A stretch of 64,000 bases of DNA from NCBI GenBank assembly GCA_048013815.1, contig CM106586.1:23312001-23376000 (forward strand), in the 5' to 3' direction. The stretch is from Setoptus koraiensis (taxonomy: Eukaryota; Arthropoda). The notes under the pieces were generated by a model. It did no database searches. It was given only the letters and a program-made list of their open reading frames with translations, and was not told the origin of the DNA. Shown here piece after piece: positions 23,040 through 33,965 of the stretch. The translations under genes were made by a program, and so were the position numbers. The number at the start of each line of letters is the position of its first letter. Position 1 is the stretch's first letter.

Positions 23040-23052
23040 GCTCGTGACGAGC
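23040..23052. promoter_or_regulatory. Palindrome in orphan TMG promoter unit
   Basis: GCTCGTGACGAGC in the second unit of the duplicated flank, 660 bases upstream of TMG copy 3. Confidence 0.42.
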
Positions 23053-23460
23053 CCGAAAATATGTTTTGCAGACGATCATTTAGAGAAAGTGAGTCGCGTG
23101 TGTCGCATCATGCTACATGTAACATGTTAATTTCTTCTTCGTTGCATTACACACGCTGTATCACCTGACAAATCTCTATCAGTATACAGTGTATGTGAAA
23201 CAATTATATCTGACAGAGAAATTAACAAGGAGATCATCAACGAGACAAAAACATCCGATCCAAAAAGAATCGTGTTTATCGTGTATATCACTGAATCAAT
23301 GTATTCGTTTATAGTTATCCGCAGCAATAACGATTGATGCTCAATACTGGGATCGTCAGATCCCATGATCGCGGAAGGTCGGGGCTTGGAAATAAAATTT
23401 CCTCTTACATCCCACCGACGCCCCTTATTTTGGACTTTCGAGCCTTCCCTCCCACTTACA

Positions 23461-23958
23461 TCTCTGTCGGGAGAGAGGTCTAATCCTGGTAGCAAAAATA
23501 CATGTAGATGCATCAAATGAAATATCCGATGTTTTCTGCCCTGACACTAGAAAGTATCAATAAAGAGCCTCTTCGAATCAATCATTTGTTAAACAATTTT
23601 ATCTAGCTACTGTGACACCAAATAAAACGAATAGATCCGAGAGGCCGTGATCATTCGTGTGAGCGATCGTGTGTCATACGCTTCATAACAAAACACACGA
23701 TGGTATTATTTCTAGTTAGTTGGCTTCATGCCAGTTATTTTCGTCGTGATGTTATTTATAGAACATACATTCTAAAAGTTCTGACATCCTTGGCCGATCG
23801 TATCGGTTAGCAGTCGTTGTTTTCGATTGCGCCACATACATTAAAATTTTACAGTGTAAGATTTTTAGCGAGACGCCTCCAAGAGATTATTGATTGAGCA
23901 CAGTTTTATGTGAACATTTCCCATAGATAGATTGGAAAATCAAATACCTGGATCAAAA
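23461..23958. other. Region between the TMG flank and the small secreted peptide gene
   Basis: Includes the presumed promoter and 5' leader of the peptide gene; no clear TATA box and no other gene. Confidence 0.4.
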
Positions 23959-24243
23959 ATGCCACAAATGAAGCCAGTTGCTCTAGCAACTATCTTATGC
24001 ATTGTATTGTTTGATTTGGTCTTAGCTGGTGCCTATTACGAGATAAATGATGAAGTCTGTTCAAATATCAAATTGTGGAATGATATTGACAATAATAACA
24101 ATTCTGATCAATGTCTGGATTGTTGCAGAAAGAATGATTACCAGTCTGTGGTAACCCTGCCTTACCAGAGTCATGACGGTATTCTTGAACCTCCACCAAC
24201 ATCATGTGTGTGCAAAAGACTAAAAAGACTAATCAGATACTAA
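23959..24243 (+). CDS. Small secreted cysteine-rich peptide, unrecognised
   Basis: A 94-residue protein starting at the first ATG. The N-terminus MKPVALATILCIVLFDLVLA is a strong signal peptide, cleaved probably after VLA or LAG. The mature peptide of about 70 residues has six cysteines in the order C, C-x2-CC, C-x-C (VCSNIK, DQCLDCCRK, SCVCKR), with an acidic asparagine-rich stretch (DIDNNNNSD) and a basic end (CKRLKRLIRY). The pattern suggests three disulfides, but I cannot tie it to a known peptide family. AATAAA follows the stop by 44 bases. It stands on the plus strand inside an otherwise minus-strand array; an intronless secreted gene is plausible but unproven. Confidence 0.6.
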   Translation: MPQMKPVALATILCIVLFDLVLAGAYYEINDEVCSNIKLWNDIDNNNNSDQCLDCCRKNDYQSVVTLPYQSHDGILEPPPTSCVCKRLKRLIRY

Positions 24244-24286
24244 GCTGATTGGTTGGTGTGAAACGTCCATCGGAAAATGATACGAT

Positions 24287-24292
24287 AATAAA
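24287..24292 (+). terminator. Poly(A) signal of the small secreted peptide gene
   Basis: AATAAA 44 bases after the stop codon. Confidence 0.5.
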
Positions 24293-24696
24293 AAAGTACA
24301 AAATGAAAGCATTCTAATAACAACTAACCAACCGATTGTCGCCATTTTATTTTATAAATCCTTTGTGAAAAAAACAACCGAAAACATTCTGGTTGAGCAA
24401 TAACTCTGAAAACCTTCTTTTGCACCAAACCTAAGTATCTACATAACTCATTTTTTCCTTTTCTTTCATAAAAACTGAATACAGTATGTTATCGATTTTT
24501 CATTAATTGCCCGATACCACGTCCAAGCTTGATGTTTACTAAGAACGCAACTGAATCTAATGTTAAGTAATATGTCTATGTCGTAATAGGTAGAAGAAAA
24601 CGTAAGATAATCTGAAAAACTTATTTTCGCATAAACCACGAATTCCGAGAATCGAAACTCACAAAAAATGACTTTGTTCCTTCTAATAATCATCAG

Positions 24697-25122
24697 TAGG
24701 GACAACAAAATCGGCGGTTAAGAATCGAGAAATTCGGTTTTTAAATGAGCAAACCCTACGATTTTTCGGTTTTTTCGTTTTTAATGAAAATTTTTATATT
24801 GAATTCCTACAACAATATCTAGTTGCAAGTTGCAACTGTCAAAGAAGAGAGCTACTGTTCACAGCAGACAGACTGGCGCCGAGTGCTGCAGTTTGAACAA
24901 CAACGCAATCAAACACTGTGTGCTGATCGCTTCAACTGACCGTCTGTCATAGCAACAACAGCACACGTTTTTAAGCATAAAATAGATGAAAATCGGCGTT
25001 TTCGGTGTTAACAAATGCGTCTCAAACGACGTATCTAGTTGTACTATATGTCGCCCTACAAATTTTCAGGACTGTATCTCCACTCGTTGTGGATCGGTTT
25101 TTAGCCGATTTTGTTGTCTCTA
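24697..25122. mobile_element. hAT-like MITE with AACAAAATCGGC termini
   Basis: A 426-base non-coding element. The left end reads TAGGGACAACAAAATCGGC; the reverse complement of the right end reads TAGAGACAACAAAATCGGC, one mismatch in 19. It is flanked by ATCATCAG (24689-24696) and ATCATCGG (25123-25130), an 8-bp target duplication with one difference. The interior is rich in TTTTTCGGTTTTT-like strings and has no coding capacity. Confidence 0.78.
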
Positions 25123-25130
25123 ATCATCGG

Positions 25131-26041
25131 ATAATACCCGAAAAGAGCTAGTTGACCGAGCAACAAGTTGTTTCGTCTTCTCTGTTGAAATTCATTCTTT
25201 TTGTCAGTGGCAGATAATACTATGAAATAAGGTTTCTCTCTAGCCGCTAGTTGAGAGCCCTATTATTTGTCTCGCTTGCAGTTGGCGTTAATCTATTCTT
25301 GGCATCGTAGTCGAGAATAGTAATAATGTGAGATTACATTACAATGTGTGTACAGTGTATGTACGGCGCTCAGATGCTAGCGGAACCGTTCGATGATGCG
25401 TATGTATCTAGGGTGGGGTTCATGTTTCCATCATCGATTCGATCGTTGTTCAAATCGGATGAGAATGCAAAAATCAAATTTTAGATTCAAACTATTGGCT
25501 TTCATGTTGGATATTAGACGATGTACAGAGCCTCACAACTCTATTATTCCATTTGGGATATTCTATATGTGCAAGAACTTTCTGCCATCGACAACGGCTA
25601 ATGTCTTCTAATCCGGATGAAGCTCGATCATAAAGAAACACGGAAATGCAAACTGAGATCGCCAAAAGCACTAATGCCGTCATCTCTCCATCGAAAGCCT
25701 CATGTGTCGTGTTGCAATGATGAGGACTAAGAGTATTGACACTAATCAAAGAATGACTAAATATGGTAACAAGTCTGACCAGCATGGCAGCCTGCCTGAA
25801 TCAAGCATGGTGGCGATGAAATTGGACAAAAAATCAAAAGCAAGATCTTGGTGCTGAAAAGTGATAAGGAAAAGTTGAGATATATGACGCATAACAGGAG
25901 GTTCCGAATGATTGTTGCTTTATTGTCCTAGCTGAACCATTTGAATAAATCTGTAACTGTTGATCTCATTTGGATGGGTAAATTATTAGATTAGTTGTGA
26001 AGTCATGGAAAAAAAATTTATTGTTAGAAAGACACCAATAG
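25131..26041. other. Intergenic region downstream of the lipase gene
   Basis: A minus-strand open frame at 25492-25785 (97 codons from an ATG, one hydrophobic segment) has no recognisable features and is not called a gene. The lipase transcript may continue into this stretch. Confidence 0.4.
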
Positions 26042-28183
26042 TTACTTACTGCTCCTAGAGGCCCTCGGTGCTGCACTGAACATTGACTCTAGCTGGTCTG
26101 AGGTGAGCTGATTGCAAGTTTGCAACATTACATGCTGCTGGTTGTCGTTACTCATGCTGTTGCCCTCATTAGATATATCATTGTCAGTTGGTGTGCTCAT
26201 CAGATTAGAGGAGCACAATACCGACGAAAAGAGTTGACGTTTTTTCGGGCATATGTGCGACATGAATTCAACAGAGGCACCCAGAAACAAAGAGTTATAT
26301 GAGGTACCAGTTAAAGTGACAATAGCACGATTAAATGTCTGAATGTCACCATCAAATGTTATCAGACCTGTCCACAGGGATCCAGACCCCAATTTATTGC
26401 CATTCAAATCGGTCAGTTTGCTCATGGTTATATCAAATTTTTGTCCACTGGTTTCATTTAGCAGCGTTAATTGTTTCACTGTTGTAATGATTGGTTCGCT
26501 ACTCCTAACAGTGGCAGTTGCCTGTGAATCGGTCGGAATATTGGTGTACAGTTTCACTTGGTAATGTTGCAGACAGTAAGATTGGGTTGCTGAATTGCCA
26601 CTATTGACATAATATGCCTCCTTGGATTGCATATTGAGACTCTTGAATATTCTGAAATTATTCCTCAACAGTCCTGCCACTAGGCCATGTTGATCAGATT
26701 GATCAAATTCCGTGCTGTTTGGCTTGAAGGCAATTTTGTTTTGAATTTTTTCTTCATATTCATCATGTCCCAAATTTATGGGAAAATTCACCAGAGTACA
26801 GCGGCTTTCGTCCGATTGACAATTACGACAAGCACCCCTGCTGAATTCGTCGTAGTTCTTGCATTGATAGGCCACCATGTGACAGTGTTCGGTTGGTTCA
26901 TATGTCATCACATTGTAAGCAACCTGATGGGAGCAGGGTGAATCCCAATTGGCGCAACCTGAAATCATTATTTCATAAGATCGTTATTGTGCGAATAAAA
27001 GAATTAGAGGTAGGCAATTGCATCAGTTGCGACAGACTTAAACAGCAACAAGTCGGAAGAGTGCAGAATGATGCGTCAAATGGCCGATTAGTGACCAGTC
27101 AAGTCACATCACTCAACAGTTATAATAATTCAGAGATAATTCACAGTTAGTATAATTCGAATGAAAACAAATCTGTAATTACCTGGTTGTAGAGAGCCCC
27201 CGTTCAGGTAGACATCTCGTGAGCCTATTTGTTGTAGTGCGCCTAATAAGCCTGAATTGGAATGGATTATGTCCACATACTGGGCATCTTTTGCATCGAT
27301 GCGATCCTTGGGATAGACCAACTGAAAGCACGGACCAGCCGGATCTAGGCCAGTGATTCGCGCCAATCTAACTCCGGCCGGTAGATTTTGTTGTAGATAT
27401 TTGCCTGCAAATCCAACAACGTGAGCACCCAAACTGTGACCAATCAAATGAGTATGGTCAAATCTGGCCCCAATCGCCTGGTTCATTCTAATGAGGAATG
27501 ATCCCAAGTAGGAGCCTAGAGTTCGCGTTGTTCCCGCAACAATACCGTAGCCTTTGATGAGACCATCGCGTTCTTTAACAAATCCATTTGGCCAATTAAA
27601 TACAAACACATTGTAGGTGGTGCTTGGCGATTTGTCTAGGACGTCTATCATCGACTGAATCCAATCGTCGCTAGCGGCCACATCGAACGCTTAATTGTAG
27701 AAACGTAATGCGAATTACAGTATAAGTTAGGGATCAATTGACACTGCACGAGAGAATGGCGGCTATCCAAACGGTCGGGTGCTTGAACGAGGCGAAGAGA
27801 GATACCGAAAAATGTTACTCACAATTGTCAAATCCGTGAGCTATCACTTTGATTGGCAGGCTAGAATTTATGTTGGCCTCTTTGAAATCTTGATTGGTGT
27901 AGCCCAATTTGAATACGTGCCTCGGTGATTTGGCATTCTGTTGGCTATTCTTGTTTTGGCCAACTTGAAAATAATAAATTTCCGGTTGTATTTTGTCCAA
28001 TGACAACTGTTTACCTTCATTTCCCAAGCATTGTTTTGTTTCGTCGAACATCCAAGCGAGACTTTGCTCCTTTTTTGATTGACCCACTACAGCACCACCA
28101 GTCAACAGAATCAACACTGGTATTATGATTAGCGTCATTGATGATGCATTTTCGATGAAGGACATTAGTCTTTTGGGCAACAT
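26042..28183 (-). CDS. Secreted pancreatic-lipase-family lipase with complete triad
   Basis: Three exons, 28183-27823, 27689-27183 and 26958-26042, encode 594 residues that split neutral or phospholipids outside the cell. Features in order: a hydrophobic signal or anchor (MTLIIIPVLILLTGGAVVG) about 16 residues in, the alpha/beta hydrolase core with HGFDN at the oxyanion site, nucleophile elbow GHSLGA, aspartate in GLDPAGP, and the catalytic His in SPCSHQVAYNV, at the place where pancreatic lipases have CNHLRSY. A C-terminal PLAT-like beta sandwich begins near YCLQHYQVKLYT, followed by a Gln/Ser/Asn-rich tail. An upstream in-frame TTG is less likely than the ATG at 28183. The stop at 26042 overlaps a good donor (GCA|GTAAGTAA), so the gene could splice on to a further exon. 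It sits inside the TMG array but is unrelated to it. Confidence 0.85.
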
Positions 28184-29419
28184 GTTGATGATGAATAGAC
28201 GACCAACTTTTCTTTCTGGTCGAAAGCTGTCGAGCTCTGATTGATTGAGCAATTAAAAACTATTCACCGGTTGATTGTGAAAATGAATGGTAGACGATTC
28301 AGTTGAGTGTTGTTGTTTATATTTTCGAAACCTTGGGGGCTCGTTCGTCATCGCCAGAAATGAATACATCGTCTCTGGTATAATCAGAGACTTTCTGTTT
28401 TATTTTGCATGGTGACACAGAAAGAAAAATAAGCAGAATGATGCTATCATTCATTCCATTTGTCCATGAATAATCATGATGATGTGTGCATATATCAACC
28501 TGATGTGATTTCACGACACCATGTTTATATACAATCGCTGTTGATTTGTTATGTCTGCGATGAGGTTAATCAGGCGTGTTGGTGAATGAAATTCTTTCTC
28601 TTACGTTGACATGTAGAGGCAATAATGAATGCGAGCCCAACTATCACAGTTGCACTCGATGTAGTTAGTAGTAATAACGTAATGATATTTTGTACAATGT
28701 TAGATGCCTAAATAGATGCATTTTGTTTACCGTCAGAGCAAAGGAGTAATGGCAGTGATTATATTATTATTTTGTCTGTGCCTAAACAAGACACAAATAA
28801 ATATTTCATATATCACACTTGACTAGTTACGAGCCATTGGTTTCCAATTCGAATGTATAAACAGATATAACAGCAAGTGCAGCCGTATACGATTGTCAGG
28901 CTAGATCCTGCTTCGACGCAAATCGCGAAAATGTTTTCATTTTTGTCAGTCGCCTCTACAACTTTTTACTGTGCATTCATTGTGTTTGCTTACCATTTAT
29001 CTAGTCGTTGATAATAGACAAACCGGCTTTAGTGATTTCCGTTCAACAGACAAACAAACAAACAATTACTGTCAAGTGCAAGTTTCACAATTCTATGGTG
29101 TTAGCATGACATGGTCACCCAAGAAAAATCTCCTTAAGCTGGCCGATATTGAGAGAGTTGGCTAGTTGCAAAGGTGTGCAATTGTCTAGATGAAGTAAGC
29201 AGATTTTAGCTAATATATACATAACAACAAGTTCGATTAAATTATATATACATGCGTTGTATATATTCTCGATTGTGGACGATTAAATGGGTGCTAATGA
29301 GTTTCTGACAAAAGCGACCGAGGTATTTCTCTGCAGCATCGACATTCTTTTGGGGTCGCTATCTGGCCTGTTCTTTGTCTAACCAATCTATAGAAATTGA
29401 CTTGTTATGAGTGTCAACT
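28184..29419. other. Lipase 5' flank and array-flank fragment with an insertion
   Basis: At about 28730-28810 there is an array-flank block (AGTAATGGCAGTGATTA, then ACACAAATAAATATTTC) matching 32580-32650. The next matching block resumes at about 29330 (GCATCGAC, then TCTGGCCTGTTCTTTGTCTA). The roughly 520 bases between are absent from the sister unit. They contain TATAAA at about 28857 and an ATG at 28931 opening a 26-codon hydrophobic frame; too short to call. Confidence 0.5.
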
Positions 29420-29615
29420 TGGAGAATTGATTTGTTTCACGATCAACACTAGCAATGACCTCGTGTAAAATCTATATTCGGCAGCCTCAACAGTGGCTCG
29501 AGCCGAACAAATCAATTGACGCTGACCAACATTAAAATTGGACCGAGTGTCAGTGAGTTTCGGCGCGGTTGGACAGCATTCAGAGCGCGCCACAACAGAA
29601 AGCGGTAGTCATCGA
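29420..29615 (-). pseudogene. Decayed ABC transporter NBD2 fragment, relic 2
   Basis: Aligns with 39355-39590 of the ABCC gene: the run GGCTCGAGCC, AACAAATCAATTGACGCTGA and CAACA around the signature motif is almost unchanged, and a second block AGCG, GCCACAACA lies further on. The frame is lost. Same left border (TCTGGCCTGTTCTTTGTCTA) as relic 3, so both descend from one truncated ancestor. Confidence 0.75.
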
Positions 29616-29639
29616 ATCGATTTACAACGACTGGTCATC

Positions 29640-30035
29640 GAGGAATCCGATCAGAAAGTTCAATGAAGGTGAATGAATCAAGTCAAGAATAGAAAATTGG
29701 TAGCTCAATTAAGGAGAAGGGTTTCATTGCGAGCATGGTGAAACTGCAATTGCACGAAAGAAAGCTTTATGTTATGCATCTCAGTTTGCAAACATGTATC
29801 GATATGCTCTATAGTGGGTACAATATTTTTGGATGGATTTTCCTGATGTGGGCCAATCTCGAGCCGATCGCTTCCATATTTTATAGCCAGGGCATAGGAT
29901 TGAGTCCTAGACACTATTCCATCCCTCTTCGTTTCGCCAAATGCAATGGATTCTATCAACATTCTTCATTGGATACCTGTGTACATATATGCAATCAAGG
30001 AGTGTAATTTCCAAGCGAGAACTACCATTTGTGAG
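29640..30035 (+). pseudogene. Hydrolase 3' flank relic upstream of the TMG copy 4 stop
   Basis: Closely similar to 20470-20990 (shared AAAGTTCA, TCAAGAATAGA, ATTGGTAGCTCAAT, GTTATGCATCT and TGGGTACAATATTT) and more distantly to 49120-49230 downstream of the intact hydrolase. Only the terminal codons and 3' flank are represented. Confidence 0.55.
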
Positions 30036-31457
30036 TTATAAACGTTGAATTCTAGGTGTTTTTTGCGATGATCTCAATGGTACCATTGAAGGACCAGAAT
30101 TGACAACTGGATCACGTTTTTGCTTTGCGTCTTGTGCCGCGTCCTTCTTAACAACTTTAGCATAGAGAATGTAACCAGCGATAGCGAACAGCAATAGTAG
30201 AGCTACGGCGATGGCGGCAAATGACAGTGGAGATCCACTCGGGTTGATCGTCGTCCCCGTCGCAGGATGTTCGGGCTTAGCACCTTGGTCATGCTCGGGT
30301 TGTCTAGTGACCTCCTTACACGTGAGATTCTCCAATTCACTCTCACTGGTCTCTTGAAAACTCTTGCCACTGTGATAACATGAAGCCCTGATCTTTCTGA
30401 AACTTTCTTGTTTCTTGAGAGCTGCGCAAACGTGTGAGTATTCGCAATCAACTTGATCAGAACCATCATCATCACTATCATGAAAGATTGTCAGACCCTT
30501 ACTAACCATTTGACCCAGTTCTTCCGGATGACTTTTCTCGTACTTGTTGATATCTAGAGAAATTTCCAAAATTCCCTTGTTGTCCAAGTATCCCTTTCCC
30601 TTAATTGCCGAGTATATACTGCCTGTTATAACGAGGCCCTTGAACGCAATACGTATTGTTGGTGGATTACCGCCTCCACCAGCAATTGGATGAATGTAAA
30701 GAGTATTATTTCTTAATTCCAAGGTGGCAAGTTTGTCTGAATTCAATGTTGTAAACGTTAACGTCTTATTCTTGCCATGCTCTGGATAAACATATATATA
30801 TCCTTGGGATTTATCTAAAACCAAATCTTCGAAATAATAGGTCTGACTCACCAAATTTACGTTATCGGATATAATTGATAAAGTTCCTGCGACATTCTGG
30901 TTATTTTGATTCTGTCCGGAGACATAATGTGAGACATAAGTTATTTTCATTGTCGAAAATGAGTCTATTTCTTTGGATAAATCTTGATAGATGATTACAT
31001 TTCTTAGCGTAAGCTTCTTTATTTTGATTCCTTTGTACTTTTCGTAGCCTCTGAATGTGCTGTTACTGGGATTATTTGGACCTTCAATTGTGACTTCTTC
31101 GAAAGATATATTTTTATCATCAAAATCGATTGGACCATTCAATATTTTATCCAGTTTGAATTGTAGATAAACTTTAAATTCTAAATTAGCACTCTGTTTC
31201 TGCTCAATTATGTTCGCGCACAGTAAATTTGTATAAGAATCTCCTTTGAATATTGAACATTTTACATCTATTTGATTGTCATTTGTATCATACTCGCAAA
31301 TAATATTTGAGCCAAACATACACTGCACACTGGCTCTTAGTTCGCGTTGAGATGATTGATTTTCTGCAAGATACACTTGCTGTGTGGTACCAAAAATTGT
31401 GCATGTTGATATACTGACTACGAAAATAAAGCAAAAGACTGAGTGACCATAAGCCAT
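30036..31457 (-). CDS. TMG family membrane glycoprotein, copy 4
   Basis: 473 residues with an intact frame. The ancestral start seen in copies 1, 2, 5 and 6 (ATGTTTCGTGTC) is mutated here to AAGTTTCGTGTC. Translation is therefore assigned to a downstream ATG at 31457 (MAYGHSVFCF), which keeps the hydrophobic segment SVFCFIFVVSISTCTIFG intact. The ectodomain has four N-terminal cysteines (first in ASVQCMFGS), the beta-rich middle with FEEVTIEGPNNPSNSTF and GGGGNPPTIRIAFKGL, and the C-terminal cysteine block VDCEYSHVCAALKKQESF. Then follow a PATGTTINPSG linker, a transmembrane helix (FAAIAVALLLLFAIAGYI) and a tail like that of copies 2 and 3. Function not recognised. Confidence 0.78.
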   Translation of the reverse strand: MAYGHSVFCFIFVVSISTCTIFGTTQQVYLAENQSSQRELRASVQCMFGSNIICEYDTNDNQIDVKCSIFKGDSYTNLLCANIIEQKQSANLEFKVYLQFKLDKILNGPIDFDDKNISFEEVTIEGPNNPSNSTFRGYEKYKGIKIKKLTLRNVIIYQDLSKEIDSFSTMKITYVSHYVSGQNQNNQNVAGTLSIISDNVNLVSQTYYFEDLVLDKSQGYIYVYPEHGKNKTLTFTTLNSDKLATLELRNNTLYIHPIAGGGGNPPTIRIAFKGLVITGSIYSAIKGKGYLDNKGILEISLDINKYEKSHPEELGQMVSKGLTIFHDSDDDGSDQVDCEYSHVCAALKKQESFRKIRASCYHSGKSFQETSESELENLTCKEVTRQPEHDQGAKPEHPATGTTINPSGSPLSFAAIAVALLLLFAIAGYILYAKVVKKDAAQDAKQKRDPVVNSGPSMVPLRSSQKTPRIQRL

Positions 31458-31614
31458 TGCGATTTTTGACACGAAACTTCTTGGAATAATTGTTCGCTGA
31501 GGACCAGAAAATCGAGTATCGTTGATAATAATTCTATACTTCAATTGAGTGAGTGAGATTATGATCGTTGAGCACTCATGTAGAGACTATATCTTTTATG
31601 TAAATGGCAGTGAT

Positions 31615-31627
31615 GCTCGTGACGAGC
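31615..31627. promoter_or_regulatory. Conserved 13-bp palindrome upstream of TMG copy 4
   Basis: GCTCGTGACGAGC, 158 bases upstream of the assigned ATG. Confidence 0.5.
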
Positions 31628-32122
31628 CCGAAAATATGTTTTGCAGACGATAATTTAGAGAAAGTGAGTCGCGTGTGTCGCATCATGCTACATGTAACAT
31701 GTTAATTTCTTTTTCGTTGCATTACACACGCTGTATCACCTGACAAATCTCTATCAGTATACAGTGTATGTGAAACAATCATATCTGACAGAGAAATTAA
31801 CAAGGAGATCATCAACGAGACAAAAACATCCGATCCAAAAAGAATCGTGTTTATCGTGTATATCACTGAATCAATGTATTCGTTTATAGTTATCAGCAGT
31901 AATAGCGATTGTTGCTCAATACTGGGATCGTCAGATCCCATGATCGCGGAAGGTCGGGGCTTGGAAATAAAATTTCCTCTTACATCCCACCGACGCCCTT
32001 TATTTTAGACTTTCAACCCTTCCCTCCCGTTGATAATAGTTCTATACTTCAATTGAGTGAGTGAGATTATGATCGTTGGGCACTCATGTAGAGACTATAT
32101 CTTTTATGTAAAGGGCAGTGAT

Positions 32123-32135
32123 GCTCGTGACGAGC
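32123..32135. promoter_or_regulatory. Palindrome in second flank unit upstream of TMG copy 4
   Basis: GCTCGTGACGAGC, followed by GCGAAAATATG as in copy 3. Confidence 0.42.
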
Positions 32136-32749
32136 GCGAAAATATGTTTTGCAGACGATCATTTCGAGAAAGTTAGAGGCTCATGTCTCGTGATGCTTGC
32201 TGCTTTGTGTTTGCGTTATCTTCTGGAACTATCAAACTTGATTGAGAGATTCAAGAATCTAGACGAAAACATTTGATCCAGATATCGTCGTGTATCACTG
32301 AATCAATGTATTTGTTTATAATCATTAGCCTTCTGCCTCAATCTCAATCGATAATATTCAATGATGCGATCGTTAGATTCTGTGATCGCGGGAGATCGGA
32401 GCTTAGGGATGAATTTCCTCGTACCTCCATCCTACTCTAGATAGGTCCAGGCATCTTAACCGTCCGTTCAAGTAACCGCTAAGTGGTTCTAGGTGGGGGA
32501 GAGGTCGCAATCCCGACAGCAAGAGAAAACGCACCAACTGATGTGTTAAATGGCAGCAGTTTGTTTGTTGTTGGAGCGAAAGAGTTATGGCACTGATTAC
32601 ATGTGTGTCATTATTTTGTCTGTGCTTAAACGCTTCACAAATAAACATTTCCTAGATCGGGATATACGCTGCATCGACGTATTTGGGGAATGATATCTGG
32701 CCTGTTCTTTGTCTAGCCAAACTATCGGAACCGACTGATGGTGGTCAAC

Positions 32750-33065
32750 TTGAAGAATTCATCGGTCTCGCGATCAACATTGGCACTGGCTTTGTCGTAA
32801 ATCTATATTCTATAGCTTTCAACAGTGGCTCGAGCCAAACAAATCAATTGACGTTGCTAACCAGCGCTAAAATTGGCTTCAGTTTCAATCATTACTAATA
32901 ATAGTACTTCTCAGTTTCACAGCATTCCGAGCGTGCTATAACGAACTGTCGCTGTAATCATCAAATTGATCTAGTTTTCTCCGTCGCTCCCAGTGAATAA
33001 ATTTAATAAATTTAATATTGGCTCCTCTGGAATATCACTGAAGTTTCTTCGTAACTCAGTGGAGC
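32750..33065 (-). pseudogene. Decayed ABC transporter NBD2 fragment, relic 3
   Basis: The longest ABC relic; it parallels 39355-39675 of the ABCC gene. Shared in order are GGCTCGAGCCAAACAAATCA, TTTCACAGC, GAGCGTGC/AAGCGTGC, TGTCGCTGTA, and TAATATTGGCTC, covering Walker B, signature and the Q-loop side of NBD2. The frame is not maintained. Confidence 0.78.
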
Positions 33066-33965
33066 CTACGAATCCAGACGTAGGCCTACCTAGAACGACC
33101 AACTTCACATTCAGAGAGGACAGGGTGCCATTGGATTACTGCATCCTTCCATGGCCAATAGCAGCGATGGCGGTCAATATTCACTGACGATATTCTAGGG
33201 TGTGACGATCGGTGGATGTCGGGCGATCCTCGGCCCCGAGATAATTGAGAAGTAAATACCAACAATCTCTAGCGTCCCGTTATGCAGGTCCTAGGTTGAT
33301 AATAAAGAATACATGTATCGGCATATTTGAATGTTATTTGCTCAAGATACTTTTTTTGTTCATTTCAAAGGTCCCAACCATGTAGAGTGGCAGGCAACAG
33401 GTCTGTGCCATGCAGCAGAATCGGGAGTTCAATAGTTGAATATATAACTTCGTTGTATATATCGATGGAACAGTGATGAGGGGTCACTCAACGGAACGGT
33501 TTTCATCAGACTACTGCTTGCTCAATCGGAGACAATTTCTTCGCCTATATACATATATGCCACAATGTAACAGGGAATCAACTTGATTATCATGATCACA
33601 CCCATCAGTTTCTTGCACAAAGGAGGGATGCACATCTGCTCTTGAAAATATATACACATGTATCATGTTTGAGTGTAAGAAGCATCGTTTTCTCCTACTG
33701 TCTGACGGTCTTGGTATCAACAAAACTCATTCGCAGAATTGCGTCGCCTTTTATAACCAATTGTTCCAAATTTTGTAATGAGGGCTTCTCGGTTGAACCT
33801 TTATACTAATAATATCATGTAGGTCGATCGATAAACAGACTGAATAACTCAAAGATACACTGGTGACTATTTCCGGTACGCTGTCGGTCGCCGGACAAAG
33901 CAGATAGTATCAATATCTTTGGTTGGTTTATTAGGTGCATATATAAAATCAAGAAGCGAAAGTTT
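33066..33965. other. 3' flank of TMG copy 5
   Basis: No gene is supported. The last 140 bases (AAGATACACTGGTGAC, then CTTTGGTTGG) resemble the 3' flank of the disabled copy 3 and the region after the intact hydrolase, marking the TMG transcript end in each unit. Confidence 0.45.

Larger units (their letters stand above)
22444..23460. repeat. Tandemly duplicated TMG promoter region, two units of about 0.5 kb
   Basis: The flank upstream of TMG copy 3 (22444-22945) is repeated at 22946-23460 with few differences; the second unit has no gene of its own. The junction reads CCCTCCCGTTGATAATAG, joining the far end of one flank to the near end of the next. The identical junction occurs upstream of copy 4 at about 32029. 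Each unit carries the 13-bp palindrome (22539-22551 and 23040-23052). Confidence 0.78.
31515..32645. repeat. Tandemly duplicated TMG promoter region upstream of copy 4
   Basis: 31515-32028 is the copy 4 flank, nearly identical to that of copy 3; a second unit starts at 32029 after the same CCCTCCCGTTGATAATAG junction. From about 32165 the second unit instead resembles the flank of copy 2 (AGGCTCATGTCTCGTGATGC), so it is a mosaic. Confidence 0.72.

Noticed and set aside
25492-25785. 97-codon minus-strand frame downstream of the lipase
   Set aside because: One hydrophobic stretch but no cysteine pattern, domain or neighbour support; kept only as a note in the intergenic entry.
32993-33187. 64-codon plus-strand frame overlapping ABC relic 3
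   Set aside because: It overlaps decayed ABC sequence read backwards and shows no features.
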